The notes below the pieces were generated by a model. It had not been told where the DNA came from. It saw only the letters and a list, made by a program, of their open reading frames with translations, and made no database searches. Both the position numbers and the translations under genes were made by a program. A stretch of DNA of 64,000 nt from Stenotrophomonas maltophilia D457. Lineage in GTDB: Bacteria; Pseudomonadota; Gammaproteobacteria; Xanthomonadales; Xanthomonadaceae. Positions within the stretch are counted from its first letter, which is position 1. Each line of letters starts with the position of its first letter. The stretch spans positions 3,443,001 through 3,507,000 of the forward strand of contig NC_017671.1 of the NCBI RefSeq assembly GCF_000284595.1, given 5' to 3'. Positions 17,433 to 24,819 of this stretch are shown here, piece by piece.

Positions 17433-17520
17433 GGTGATGCGAGACCTTATGCAATGAATGGGTGGTGTACGCTGAACCCGCGCACAAGCTGAGTATGCAA
17501 AGCTTGCTCGGGGAAGACAA

Positions 17521-18267
17521 TCACCCCCGCGCCAATTCGCCCACCAGTTCCGGAAGTCCGTTGCTGGCCGCCTGCACGTTCGCCAGTACTTCGGCCATCG
17601 TAATCTCCTCGCCATCACCGCAGCCGGCGGCCCAGTTGGCGATGATTGCCAGGCAGGCGTAATCCAGCCCCAGCTCGCGTGCCAGCGCGGCCTCCGGCAT
17701 GCCGGTCATGCCTACCAGGTCGCAGCCGTCACGGCGCATGCGGGCGATCTCGGCGATGGTCTCCAGGCGCGGGCCCTGCGTCGCGCCGTAGCAGCCACCG
17801 TCATGGACCGTGACGCCGGTCACTTTCGCTGCCGCCAGGATCTTGCTGCGCAGCATCGGCGTATAGGGGTGGCCGAAATCGACGTGGACCACGTCGGTGC
17901 CTTCTTCTTCACAGATCGTGCTGATGCGGCCCCAGGTGTAGTCGATGATCTGGTCCGGGCAGGCCAGCACGCGCGGGCCGAAGTCTTCGGTGATGCCACC
18001 CACCGTGTTCAATGCCAGCACGCGCTGCGCGCCCAGCTGCTGCAGTGCGGCCAGGTTGGCGCGGTAGTTGATCTTGTGCGGCGGCAGTGAGTGCCCCTCG
18101 CCATGCCGCGCCAGGAACGCCACGCGATGACCGAGCAGCGTGCCCACGCGCACCGGGCCGGACGGGCGGCCAAAGCGGGTGTCGACCTCGTGGGTCTGCA
18201 CGTCGTCGAGCTTGGCCAGGTTGTAGACACCGGTACCGCCGATCACGGCCAGGGCGATCTGTTGCAT
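17521..18267 (-). CDS. S-methyl-5'-thioinosine phosphorylase (MTAP/PNP family)
   Basis: Trimeric purine nucleoside phosphorylase relative, 248 aa. Family features: VIGGTGVYN phosphate loop, [17 protein letters not shown], and [14 protein letters not shown]. The base-specificity loop reads IIANWAAG, with Asn211 where adenine-specific MTA phosphorylases have Asp (DYDCW). Asn at this site is the mark of 6-oxopurine enzymes, so the preferred substrate is probably 5'-methylthioinosine, as in Pseudomonas PA3004. The gene lies downstream of hpt on the same strand; the hypoxanthine it would release is precisely the Hpt substrate. Annotations as mtnP (MTA phosphorylase) should be treated with care. 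Confidence 0.85.
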   Translation of the reverse strand: MQQIALAVIGGTGVYNLAKLDDVQTHEVDTRFGRPSGPVRVGTLLGHRVAFLARHGEGHSLPPHKINYRANLAALQQLGAQRVLALNTVGGITEDFGPRVLACPDQIIDYTWGRISTICEEEGTDVVHVDFGHPYTPMLRSKILAAAKVTGVTVHDGGCYGATQGPRLETIAEIARMRRDGCDLVGMTGMPEAALARELGLDYACLAIIANWAAGCGDGEEITMAEVLANVQAASNGLPELVGELARG

Positions 18268-18292
18268 TCAAAGCACTCCATGGAAAGACGAA

Positions 18293-18316
18293 CGCCGGCA
18301 TCCGAGGATGCCGGCG
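18293..18316 (-). terminator. Hairpin between hpt and the phosphorylase gene
   Basis: Perfect 10-bp stem CGCCGGCATC / GATGCCGGCG with a 4-nt loop, without a U-run. It may stabilise or partly terminate the nagZ-hpt message before the phosphorylase. Confidence 0.45.
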
Positions 18317-18349
18317 GTGGAAGAAGACGCGCCGCAGGCAGCTGCGCCG

Positions 18350-18904
18350 TTACTCCTTCATTGCGTAGATCGCCGGCACGCAGCGCAGGGTCTCGTTGAC
18401 GTCCATGCCGAAGCCGAACACGTAGCGGTCCGGCAGCTCGATGCCGGCGTAGTCGGCGGTCACGTCCGGCAGTGCGCGGTCGTGCTTCTTCACGGTCATC
18501 GCGGCGATGCGCACGTCGGTCGCGCCCTGCTCCAGGCACCAGGTGCGGACGCCCTGCAGGGTGTAGCCCTCGTCGAGGATGTCGTCGATCAGCAGCACGC
18601 GGCGGCCGAACAGCGAGGTGGCCGGCTTGTGCTTCCAGACCAGGTCTCCGCCGGTGGTTTCACCGCGGTAGCGGGTCGCGTGCAGGTAATCGAACTGCAC
18701 GTCCTGGCCGCGCGCGCCCAGTTCCAGCGCCAGCTGGCCGGCGAACGGCAGCGCACCATGCATGATGGACAGGAACAGCGGCACCTCGCCCTTGTAATCG
18801 CGCGCGATGGCGTCGGCGATACCAGCGATGGCCTTGTCGATGGTGGGGCGGTCGACCAGCAGGTCAGCCTGGGCCAGGGCCTGGGAAATGGTGAGGTTGG
18901 GCAT
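18350..18904 (-). CDS. hpt: Hypoxanthine(-guanine) phosphoribosyltransferase
   Basis: Converts hypoxanthine (and guanine) with PRPP to IMP/GMP, 184 aa. The PRPP-binding signature VLLIDDILDEGYTL is at about 103-116, LHATRYRGETTGG forms the flexible loop, and VKKHDRALPD and YVFGFGMDVNE are the purine-binding region. The ATG at 18902-18904 shares one base with the nagZ stop codon (TGATG-type coupling), so the two are cotranscribed. With the downstream phosphorylase, the unit salvages hypoxanthine arising from 5'-methylthioinosine, a by-product of polyamine and acyl-homoserine-lactone synthesis. Confidence 0.94.
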   Translation of the reverse strand: MPNLTISQALAQADLLVDRPTIDKAIAGIADAIARDYKGEVPLFLSIMHGALPFAGQLALELGARGQDVQFDYLHATRYRGETTGGDLVWKHKPATSLFGRRVLLIDDILDEGYTLQGVRTWCLEQGATDVRIAAMTVKKHDRALPDVTADYAGIELPDRYVFGFGMDVNETLRCVPAIYAMKE

Positions 18905-19911
18905 CAGACGGTTCTTCCAAGGGTTTCAAGCAGACGGGATTGGGTGTCGCCATGGCGGGCGTCGGCCAGCAGGCCGTCCCAGCCGAGCGCGCCGCGGCCA
19001 AGCAGGCCCAGCAGCGCAGCAGTATTGAGGGAGCGTCCCTGCACCGCGTGCAGGGCTTCATCGACCAGTTCCGGGTGGCAGACCAGCACCACGTCGCAGC
19101 CGGCATCCAGGTGCGCGTGCACGCGTGCCGGCACGCCACCGGCACTGTGCGAGGCGGCCATGCCGATGTCATCGGAGAACACCACGCCACGGAAGCCGAG
19201 CTCGCCACGCAGGATGTCCTGGATCCAGCGCGGGGAATAGCCGGCCGGCTCCGGCGCCACCTGCGGATAGATCACGTGCGCCATCATCACCGCATCGGCA
19301 CCGGCGGCGATGCCGGCCTGGAACGGCACCAGGTCCTGGGCGCGCAGTTCGTCCAGCGCGCGCGGGTCGATCGCGGTATCGACGTGGGTGTCTTCCAGCA
19401 CGGTGCCGTGGCCGGGGAAATGCTTGAGCGTGGCGGCCATGCCGACCGCATGCATGCCGCGCACATAGGCGGCGGTGAACGCGGCCACCACCTGCGGGTC
19501 TTCACTGAAGGCACGGTTGCCGATGGCGCGGTTGCCGCGGCCAAGGTCGACCACCGGCGCGAAACTCAGGTCGAGGCCGCTGGCACGTACTTCGCTGGCC
19601 ATCAGCCAGGCATGCTGCTCGGCCAGGGCCAGCGCCTGCTGCGGGTCGGCGGCGTACAGCGCGCCGATGTCCTGCAGCGGCGGCAGCGCGCTGTAGCCCT
19701 CGCGGAAACGCTGCACACGGCCGCCTTCCTGGTCCACGCAGATCAGCTGCGGGCGCGGGGCGGCGGCACGGATCGCCGCACTCAGATCGGTCACCTGCTG
19801 GCGCGAGGCGAAGTTGCGCTTGAACAGCACCACCCCGGCCACGGCGTCGTGCTGCAGCCAGTCACGTTCCTGGGCGGTCAGTTCGGTGCCGGCAACGCCG
19901 ATCAGCAGCAT
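18904..19911 (-). CDS. nagZ: Beta-N-acetylhexosaminidase, muropeptide recycling
   Basis: Cytoplasmic glycoside hydrolase family 3 enzyme that removes GlcNAc from anhydro-muropeptides during wall recycling; its product controls AmpR-type beta-lactamase induction, relevant in Stenotrophomonas with L1/L2. 335 aa from ATG 19911 (MLLIGVAGTELTAQERDW). The signature loop KHFPGHGTVLEDTHVD carries the catalytic His and Asp, and VVFSDDIGMAA contains the nucleophile Asp. QEGGRVQRFREG is the conserved sugar-contact segment. It overlaps hpt by one base. A small upstream palindrome of the GGGGTCAGA type lies in its leader. Confidence 0.95.
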   Translation of the reverse strand: MLLIGVAGTELTAQERDWLQHDAVAGVVLFKRNFASRQQVTDLSAAIRAAAPRPQLICVDQEGGRVQRFREGYSALPPLQDIGALYAADPQQALALAEQHAWLMASEVRASGLDLSFAPVVDLGRGNRAIGNRAFSEDPQVVAAFTAAYVRGMHAVGMAATLKHFPGHGTVLEDTHVDTAIDPRALDELRAQDLVPFQAGIAAGADAVMMAHVIYPQVAPEPAGYSPRWIQDILRGELGFRGVVFSDDIGMAASHSAGGVPARVHAHLDAGCDVVLVCHPELVDEALHAVQGRSLNTAALLGLLGRGALGWDGLLADARHGDTQSRLLETLGRTV

Positions 19912-20002
19912 GGTCGATCTCCACAACGCGCGCCCGCATGGCGCAGTGCCGCATTGTCGCAGAACCGGCCGACAGGCGCAGGGGTCAGACGAAGGGGAGT
20001 GT

Positions 20003-20033
20003 GGGGTCAGAGCCCCTGCGGGGATCTGACCCC
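20003..20033. repeat. GGGGTCAGA-type hairpin
   Basis: GGGGTCAGAGCCCC and GGGGATCTGACCCC form an imperfect stem upstream of nagZ and beside the 3' end of the DsbA-like gene; a third half copy (GGGGTCAGAC) is at 19981-19990. Longer perfect versions of the same GGGGTC-R-GA motif occur at 23831 and 50072, so this is a dispersed repeat. Confidence 0.65.
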
Positions 20034-20040
20034 GATCTGC

Positions 20041-20736
20041 TCAGACCTTGCAGCCGTCCGGGCCGCAGGCCTCGTCGCCGTCAGCCGAAGCTGCCGGGGC
20101 GCCCTGTTCGGCTGCGATCTGGCGAAGGGCGTTGGCGAAGGCCTCTGGCGGCTGGGCCCCGGAAATGGCCCACTTCCCATCGATGACGAAAGTCGGCACC
20201 GAGGAAATGCCCAGTGCATGGGCCTGCGCCAGCCTGGCTTCGACCTCGGCCAGGCCGCGGTCGGAGCCCAGCATCTGCGCGATTTCAGCACCGTCCAGGC
20301 CGCCAGCCACGCCGGCCTTCACCAGCACTGCAGTATCGGCCAGATTCTGGCCATGCTCGAAGTGGGCACGGAAAAGTGCTTCGCCGACCGCATCCTGCAC
20401 GCCGTGCTGGCCGGCCAGCCACAACACCCGATGGGCCGGCAGCGTGGTCACCCGCACCTGGCCCTGGCTGAAATCCATCGGCAGGCCCTCGGCCCGCGCG
20501 GTGGTCTGGGTCTGGCCGAGGATCTGCTCGGTGCGCTCGACGCCACCGAACTTGCGCACATAGGCCTCGCGCAGCGGCACCGGGGTGGCGTCCGCGTCCG
20601 GGTCCAGCTGGAACGGCTGCCAGTGGATATCGAGTTCAGGCGCATTGGCGCCGAGCAACTGCACACCCTGCTGGAAGCGATGCTTGCCGATCCAGCACCA
20701 GGGGCAGACCACGTCGGAGTAGATGTCGATTCTCAT
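20041..20736 (-). CDS. DsbA-family oxidoreductase (FrnE-like)
   Basis: 231-aa thioredoxin-fold protein with no signal peptide, so cytoplasmic. The active site is DVVCPWCWIGK (CPWC near residues 11-14), and the helical insertion plus VPTFVIDGKWAISGAQPPEAF at the end are typical of the FrnE branch, related to 2-hydroxychromene-2-carboxylate isomerases. FrnE proteins act as disulfide isomerases or chaperones in oxidative stress. The C-terminus ACGPDGCKV contains a second CxxxxC pair, also seen in Deinococcus FrnE, where the tail cysteines matter for activity. The gene is preceded by a 29-bp stem hairpin, which separates it from the CYTH gene. Confidence 0.88.
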   Translation of the reverse strand: MRIDIYSDVVCPWCWIGKHRFQQGVQLLGANAPELDIHWQPFQLDPDADATPVPLREAYVRKFGGVERTEQILGQTQTTARAEGLPMDFSQGQVRVTTLPAHRVLWLAGQHGVQDAVGEALFRAHFEHGQNLADTAVLVKAGVAGGLDGAEIAQMLGSDRGLAEVEARLAQAHALGISSVPTFVIDGKWAISGAQPPEAFANALRQIAAEQGAPAASADGDEACGPDGCKV

Positions 20737-20764
20737 CCCCACCACATGGGGCCCGCCTCCCTCG

Positions 20765-20844
20765 AAAAAAGGGGACGGAGGGGATTAAGTCGTTTCCAGC
20801 ACAGCTGGGGTAAAGACGACTTAATCCCCTCCGTCCCCTTTTTT
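20765..20844. repeat. Long perfect inverted repeat / bidirectional terminator
   Basis: Left arm 20765-20792 and right arm 20817-20844 are perfectly complementary over 28 bp (A6 then GGGGACGGAGGGGATTAAGTCG ... and T6), with a small inner stem CCAGC-ACA-GCTGG. A6 and T6 at the outer ends make it a terminator in both directions. It belongs to the GGGGAC/GGGGTC class of palindromes that recur in proteobacterial genomes. Confidence 0.85.
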
Positions 20845-20851
20845 GGGGGCT

Positions 20852-21337
20852 TCACCACTGTGAATAGGGGTGACTGGCCAGTGCGACGTTGTAGTAGCGC
20901 GCGTCGTCGGTGACTTCGGCACCCACCCAGTCCGGCAGTTCGATCGCCTGGTCGGCACTGTCCAGCTCGACTTCGGCCACGACCAGGCCGGCGTTGTCGC
21001 CGAAGAACTCGTCCACTTCCCAGGTCAGGCCGGCGTGTTCGACCAGGTGGCGGCGCTTGTCGATCAGGCCACCGACGCACAGCGCCAACAGGGCGCGCGC
21101 ATCCTCCACCGGGATCGGGTAGTCGAACTCCTGGCGGGTATGGCCGATGGTGCGCGACTTCAGGTTCAGCGCGGCGTGGTCGCCTTCGATGCGCACGCGC
21201 ACCGAGGCGTTCTGGGTGCCGCGGTCGAGCGCGCCCATGTCGTTGATGTAGCCCTGCGCCATCGGGATCACCCGATGCGCGGCGGTGCGCCAGCCATCAC
21301 TGCTGACGAGGAATTTGCGTTCGATTTCGATGCCCAT
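20852..21337 (-). CDS. CYTH-domain protein (triphosphate tunnel metalloenzyme)
   Basis: 161-aa protein with the defining ExExK start: MGIEIERKFLV. Charged strands that line the tunnel follow (VRVRIEGDHAALNLKSR, EFDYPI, RHLVEHAGLTWEVDEFFGDN, VVAEVELDSADQ). Members include inorganic triphosphatases and class IV adenylate cyclases; this short form without a CHAD domain is most like single-domain triphosphatases such as NeuTTM, so inorganic triphosphatase is the best guess. ATG 21337 is preceded by the rlmD stop only 34 bp away on the same strand, suggesting cotranscription with rlmD. Confidence 0.88.
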   Translation of the reverse strand: MGIEIERKFLVSSDGWRTAAHRVIPMAQGYINDMGALDRGTQNASVRVRIEGDHAALNLKSRTIGHTRQEFDYPIPVEDARALLALCVGGLIDKRRHLVEHAGLTWEVDEFFGDNAGLVVAEVELDSADQAIELPDWVGAEVTDDARYYNVALASHPYSQW

Positions 21338-21371
21338 CGCGCCATTATGCGCGATGGGTGATGACAACCTG

Positions 21372-22706
21372 TCAGCGCTTCTCGAACACCGCGATGCTTT
21401 CCACGTGCGCGGTATGCGGGAACATGTCCATGGCACCGGCGCTGACCAGGGTGAAGCCCTGTTCGTTGACCAGATAGCCGGCATCGCGCGCCAGCGAGCC
21501 CGGGTGGCAGCTGACGTAGACAATGCGCTTGAACTGCTTCAGCGGCAGCTGCTGCAGCACTTCGATCGCACCCGAGCGCGGCGGGTCCAGCAGCAGCTTG
21601 TCAAAGCCCTGGCGCATCCACGGGGTGCTGCGCTGGTCCTGGGTCAGGTCGGCGCTGAAGAACTGCGCGTTGGCCAGGCCGTTGCGCTCGGCGTTCTCAC
21701 GCGCACGCGCCACCAGGCCGGCATCGCCTTCCACGCCAACCACCTCGCGCACGCGGCGCGCCAGCGGCAGGGTGAAGTTGCCCAGGCCGCAGAACAGGTC
21801 CAGTACACGCTCGTCCTCACCCGGTTCCAGCAGGTCCAGGGCGTGGGCGATCATCTTCTCGTTGAGCTTGGCATTGACCTGGATGAAGTCCAGCGGGCGG
21901 AACGCCAGCTCGACATCCCACGGCGCCAGACGGAACGACAGCGGCACATCCTGCCCGTCCAGCGGCTGCACGGTATCCACGCCGCCGGACTGCAGGTAGA
22001 TCACGAAGCCATGCTGCTGGCCGAAAGCCGCCCAGGCCGCGCGGTCGGCATCGCTGAGCGGCTGCAGATGGCGAACGGTCAGGACCACGGCCTGGTCACC
22101 GGCGATGAATTCGATCTGCGGGATGTCACGCTTGCCATCGAGTGACTCGATGAAGGTGGACAGCGCCTCGACCTTGGTACCAATCTCGGGGATCACGGTC
22201 AGGCACTGGCTGAGGTCGGCAACGAAGCGCGGATCCTGTTCACGGAAGCCGACCAGGGTCTTGTCCTTCTTTTCGACCCGGCGCACCGAGAAACGGCCCT
22301 TGCGGCGATAGCCCCAGCTCTCACCGACCAGCGGCGCCAGCACGGTGCCCGGCTTCACATGGCCGATCCGCTCCAGGTTGTCCATCAGCACGCGCTGCTT
22401 GGCCACGATCTGCTGGTCTTCGTCCAGGTGCTGCAGCACGCAGCCGGCGCAGGTGCCGAAATGCGGGCACTTGGGGGTCACCCGCTGCGGCGAGGCCTGC
22501 AGCACCTCCAGGGTGCGCGCCTCGTCGAAATGGCGGCTGCGGGCAGTCTGTTCAGCCATCACCACCTCGCCGGGCAGCGCGCCGCTGACGAAGGTGACCT
22601 TGCCGCCCTCGCCTTCACGGCGGGCGACACCGCGACCATCATGGCTGAGGTCGAGGATCTCGGTCTGGAATGGGGTACGGTCAGTGCGGGAACGGGATCG
22701 GGCCAC
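21372..22706 (-). CDS. rlmD: 23S rRNA (uracil-1939-C5)-methyltransferase
   Basis: SAM-dependent iron-sulfur methyltransferase that makes m5U1939. The start is GTG at 22706 (VARSRSRTDRTPFQTEI), giving 444 aa; no in-frame ATG fits. An N-terminal TRAM domain (about 10-70) precedes the 4Fe-4S cysteines in CPHFGTCAGC. The methyltransferase core has LDLFCGLGNFTLPLA, DPPRSG and the catalytic YVSCHPGSLARD. It is divergent from a response regulator gene, with 127 bp between starts, and is followed closely by the CYTH gene. Function assignment is firm because of the Fe-S cluster, which TrmA lacks. Confidence 0.95.
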   Translation of the reverse strand: MARSRSRTDRTPFQTEILDLSHDGRGVARREGEGGKVTFVSGALPGEVVMAEQTARSRHFDEARTLEVLQASPQRVTPKCPHFGTCAGCVLQHLDEDQQIVAKQRVLMDNLERIGHVKPGTVLAPLVGESWGYRRKGRFSVRRVEKKDKTLVGFREQDPRFVADLSQCLTVIPEIGTKVEALSTFIESLDGKRDIPQIEFIAGDQAVVLTVRHLQPLSDADRAAWAAFGQQHGFVIYLQSGGVDTVQPLDGQDVPLSFRLAPWDVELAFRPLDFIQVNAKLNEKMIAHALDLLEPGEDERVLDLFCGLGNFTLPLARRVREVVGVEGDAGLVARARENAERNGLANAQFFSADLTQDQRSTPWMRQGFDKLLLDPPRSGAIEVLQQLPLKQFKRIVYVSCHPGSLARDAGYLVNEQGFTLVSAGAMDMFPHTAHVESIAVFEKR

Positions 22707-22833
22707 GTGGCAACAGGCTGCGGGCAAAAATGGGGGCGTATTGTCGCAGATCCTGACCGACGGGGCCTGGACCCGCTTGCGCCCGTGGCCGTCGTGCTTG
22801 ATGATTGGGCCAGCTGACATGGAGGCAGCCCTG

Positions 22834-23562
22834 ATGCAGATGACCCCGCGGGCCGCACGGCCCCGCTTCCTGCTTGTCGAGGACGACATCATCAGCCGCG
22901 GTTTTTTCAAGGCGGCGTTGGAAACGTTACCGGCGGATGTGGATACCGCAGATTCCCTGGCCAGTGCCCTGGCCAGTGCCGAACCCGGCGCGCATGATCT
23001 GTGGCTGATCGACGTCAACCTGCCGGATGGCAATGGCGCGCAACTGCTGCGTGAGCTACGCCGCTCACATCCCGACACACCGGCGCTGGCACATACGGCC
23101 GACGGCGATACCTCCATCCACGCCCGCCTGCGCGAAGCCGGTTTCAGCGACACCCTGGTCAAGCCGCTGGGCCGCGACCAGCTGCTGAAGGCCGTGCGCC
23201 GTGCGCTGGTCAACAGCCCGGCGGGAATCTTCGTGGCACAGGCCCCGGCCGCGGTCGAGCTGGCCGTTCAGGACTGGGACGAGACTGCGGCATTGGCCGC
23301 GCTCAATGGCCAGCGCAACCACCTGATCGCACTGCGCGAGCTGTTCCTGGCCGAGTTGCCCGGTGTGCGCGACGCGGTCGAGCAGGCGGTGGACCAGCAC
23401 GACGAGCGCCAGCTGCGCAGCCAGCTGCACCGGTTGCAGGCGAGCTGTGGCTTCGTGGGGGCGGCACGGTTGGGCCGGGCGGTGCGCCAGCTGCATCATG
23501 CACCCGAGTCCGGGCAGGCCCAGGACGGGTTCCGCGCCGCGGTAGCTGCCCTGCTGCATTGA
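22834..23562 (+). CDS. Response regulator receiver fused to an HPt domain
   Basis: 242 aa. ATG 22834 is picked because GGAGG ends 8 bp upstream. An N-terminal receiver domain (FLLVEDDIISRGFF...) has its phospho-acceptor Asp in WLIDVNLPDGNG and the conserved Lys in LVKPLGRDQ. After about residue 125, an HPt four-helix bundle carries the phosphorylatable His in LHRLQASCGFVGAARLG. There is no DNA-binding or enzymatic output, so it works as a phosphorelay intermediate, passing phosphate between a hybrid kinase and another regulator. No kinase gene is next to it; it is an orphan. Downstream, composite repeat 1 fills the gap to recO. Confidence 0.87.
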   Translation: MQMTPRAARPRFLLVEDDIISRGFFKAALETLPADVDTADSLASALASAEPGAHDLWLIDVNLPDGNGAQLLRELRRSHPDTPALAHTADGDTSIHARLREAGFSDTLVKPLGRDQLLKAVRRALVNSPAGIFVAQAPAAVELAVQDWDETAALAALNGQRNHLIALRELFLAELPGVRDAVEQAVDQHDERQLRSQLHRLQASCGFVGAARLGRAVRQLHHAPESGQAQDGFRAAVAALLH

Positions 23563-23660
23563 GGGTTTTTCGGCAGGGCTGCGCCCTGCACCCGCAGAGG
23601 CTTCAAGCCAAGGCAACAGCAACAGCAACAGCAACGGCATGCATTCCGTGGGTTGGCGGT

Positions 23661-23750
23661 GCGGTATCGGAGGGCGGGGACGCCGTAAACCCGTCCTTGG
23701 GGGCTTGGCAGCCGCATCCATGCGGCTGACACCCCGCCCTCCGATACCGC
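23661..23750 (+). repeat. Core hairpin A of composite 1
   Basis: 19-bp perfect outer stem (23661-23679 with 23732-23750), conserved segment ACGCCGTAAACCCGTCC to GGGGGCTTGG (23680-23708) and inner stem CAGCCGCAT-CC-ATGCGGCTG (23709-23728). Confidence 0.9.
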
Positions 23751-23778
23751 CCCACCTCTTACAGTTTTCCGCGATCGG

Positions 23779-23801
23779 GTAGATCCACGCCATGCGTGGA
23801 T
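23779..23801 (+). repeat. SMAG palindrome
   Basis: GTAG followed by the stem ATCCACGC / GCGTGGAT; GTAG-headed short palindromes are the SMAG family of S. maltophilia. Confidence 0.75.
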
Positions 23802-23830
23802 GAATTTCTGTCAGATATCGAAATCAATCT

Positions 23831-23871
23831 GGGGTCGGATCCGTTTTCCTGCGGAAAACGGATCCGACCCC
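23831..23871. repeat. GGGGTCGGATCC hairpin at the centre of composite 1
   Basis: 19-bp perfect stem (23831-23849 with 23853-23871), loop TGC. The copy in composite 3 (50072) differs by a G-C to A-T change made in both arms. Confidence 0.9.
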
Positions 23872-23905
23872 ACGCCGTTCCGACAGTTCGCGGAACACTG
23901 TCGAA

Positions 23906-24007
23906 GGCGGGGTGGGTCCGGTTGCGGGAGTGTCCGCGGCATGGATGCCGCGGCCAAGCCCCCAGGGACGGGTTTACGGCGTCTCCCGCAACCGGACCCA
24001 CCCCGCC
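23906..24007 (-). repeat. Core hairpin B of composite 1
   Basis: 25-bp perfect outer stem (23906-23930 with 23983-24007), inner stem CCGCGGCAT-GG-ATGCCGCGG (23934-23953) and the conserved segment on the minus strand (23954-23982). It faces copy A. Confidence 0.9.
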
Positions 24008-24081
24008 TACCCACGGATAGCCAGCTTTTGCCGTTGACGTTGATTCGGCAGGTGCAGGGCTGCAAGCCCTGCCGCCCCCCC

Positions 24082-24801
24082 CTACCTGCGCGGCGCAAGC
24101 TGCTCGAGCATTTCCCAGGACTTCAGCCCGCGCGCGCCCAGGTGATGGGCCAGCACCCGCCGCATCGGCAGGCGCAGGCTGGCCAGATCGGCGGCATCCG
24201 GTTCTTCGTCGGCCGCAAGGGCCAGCAGCGCCGAGCCAGTGGCCGCCGCCCGGCGCTCCCCGCCACGCTCGCTCAGCAGGCGCTGCGCCCCTTCCTGCGG
24301 GTCCAGCTCGTAGCGCGCCGCCGGGTCGATCGGCTGGCCATCACTGGCACTGTCCAGCTCGAAACCCAGGCCCAGCGCGGACAGCAGTTCGCGCTCGAAA
24401 CGGCGCAGGGTCCAGGCCAGGCCGGCACCGACCGCCAGCCGCGCGCGTGCCTCACCGTAGGCAAGGTACAGCTCCGGCAGCGGGTCCTGGCGCGGGGCCA
24501 GGCGCAGGGTCAGTTCACTCAGGTAGAAGCCGGCCAACATCGCCTGGCCGACCAGGCGTGGCGCGGCATCCAGCGCCTCGGCACCCCGCAGCTGGGCCAG
24601 TTCACCCCGCTGCTGGGCACTGAAGCGGATCCACTGCAACGGCTGCAGGGCGGCGCGCAGCACCTGGCCCTTGGCGGTGGACACGCCACGCGCCAGCAGG
24701 CCGATACGGCCATGCTGCGCGCTCAACACTTCGACCAGCAGGCTGGTCTCGCGGTAGGCCCGTGCGTGCAGCACGAAGCCGGTGTCGTCCTCGATCATCA
24801 T
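24082..24801 (-). CDS. recO: DNA repair protein RecO
   Basis: 239-aa recombination mediator that loads RecA onto SSB-coated gaps with RecR. It starts [27 protein letters not shown], the OB-fold domain typical of RecO (YRE(T/S)S(L/Y)), with [17 protein letters not shown] next and a helical C-terminal domain ending [14 protein letters not shown]. The zinc-binding cysteines of Deinococcus RecO are absent, as in most gammaproteobacteria. It is the last gene of the lepA-lepB-DUF4845-rnc-era-recO run, 18 bp after era. Composite repeat 1 follows and may act as the transcript end. Confidence 0.94.
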   Translation of the reverse strand: MMIEDDTGFVLHARAYRETSLLVEVLSAQHGRIGLLARGVSTAKGQVLRAALQPLQWIRFSAQQRGELAQLRGAEALDAAPRLVGQAMLAGFYLSELTLRLAPRQDPLPELYLAYGEARARLAVGAGLAWTLRRFERELLSALGLGFELDSASDGQPIDPAARYELDPQEGAQRLLSERGGERRAAATGSALLALAADEEPDAADLASLRLPMRRVLAHHLGARGLKSWEMLEQLAPRR

Positions 24802-24819
24802 CGAAGCGACCGTCGCGGC

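Larger units (their letters stand above)
23571..24073. repeat. Composite inverted repeat 1 (two facing ~200-bp units)
   Basis: This 0.5-kb gap between the response regulator and recO (convergent genes) contains no gene. From the left: GC hairpin GCAGGGCTGCGCCCTGC, GCACCCGCAGAGGC, CAACAG repeats, ATTCCGTGGG, core hairpin A (23661-23750), ACAGTTTTCCGCGAT, SMAG element, a 19-bp hairpin, then the mirror order with core hairpin B (23906-24007), CCCACGGAT and GCAGGGCTGCAAGCCCTGC. The same order is found at 35.05 and 49.86 kb. Confidence 0.85.

Noticed and set aside
23613..23640. CAACAG repeats as a CRISPR or microsatellite
   Set aside because: Units are 6 bp without spacers and recur at the same place in each composite unit, so they belong to that repeat.
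23641..24005. Short reading frames running through composite repeat 1 and 3 (GRRRKPVLGGLAAASM-type peptides)
   Set aside because: They derive from the conserved hairpin segment, occur in both orientations and would need starts in a structured region; structural pairing explains the conservation better than coding.
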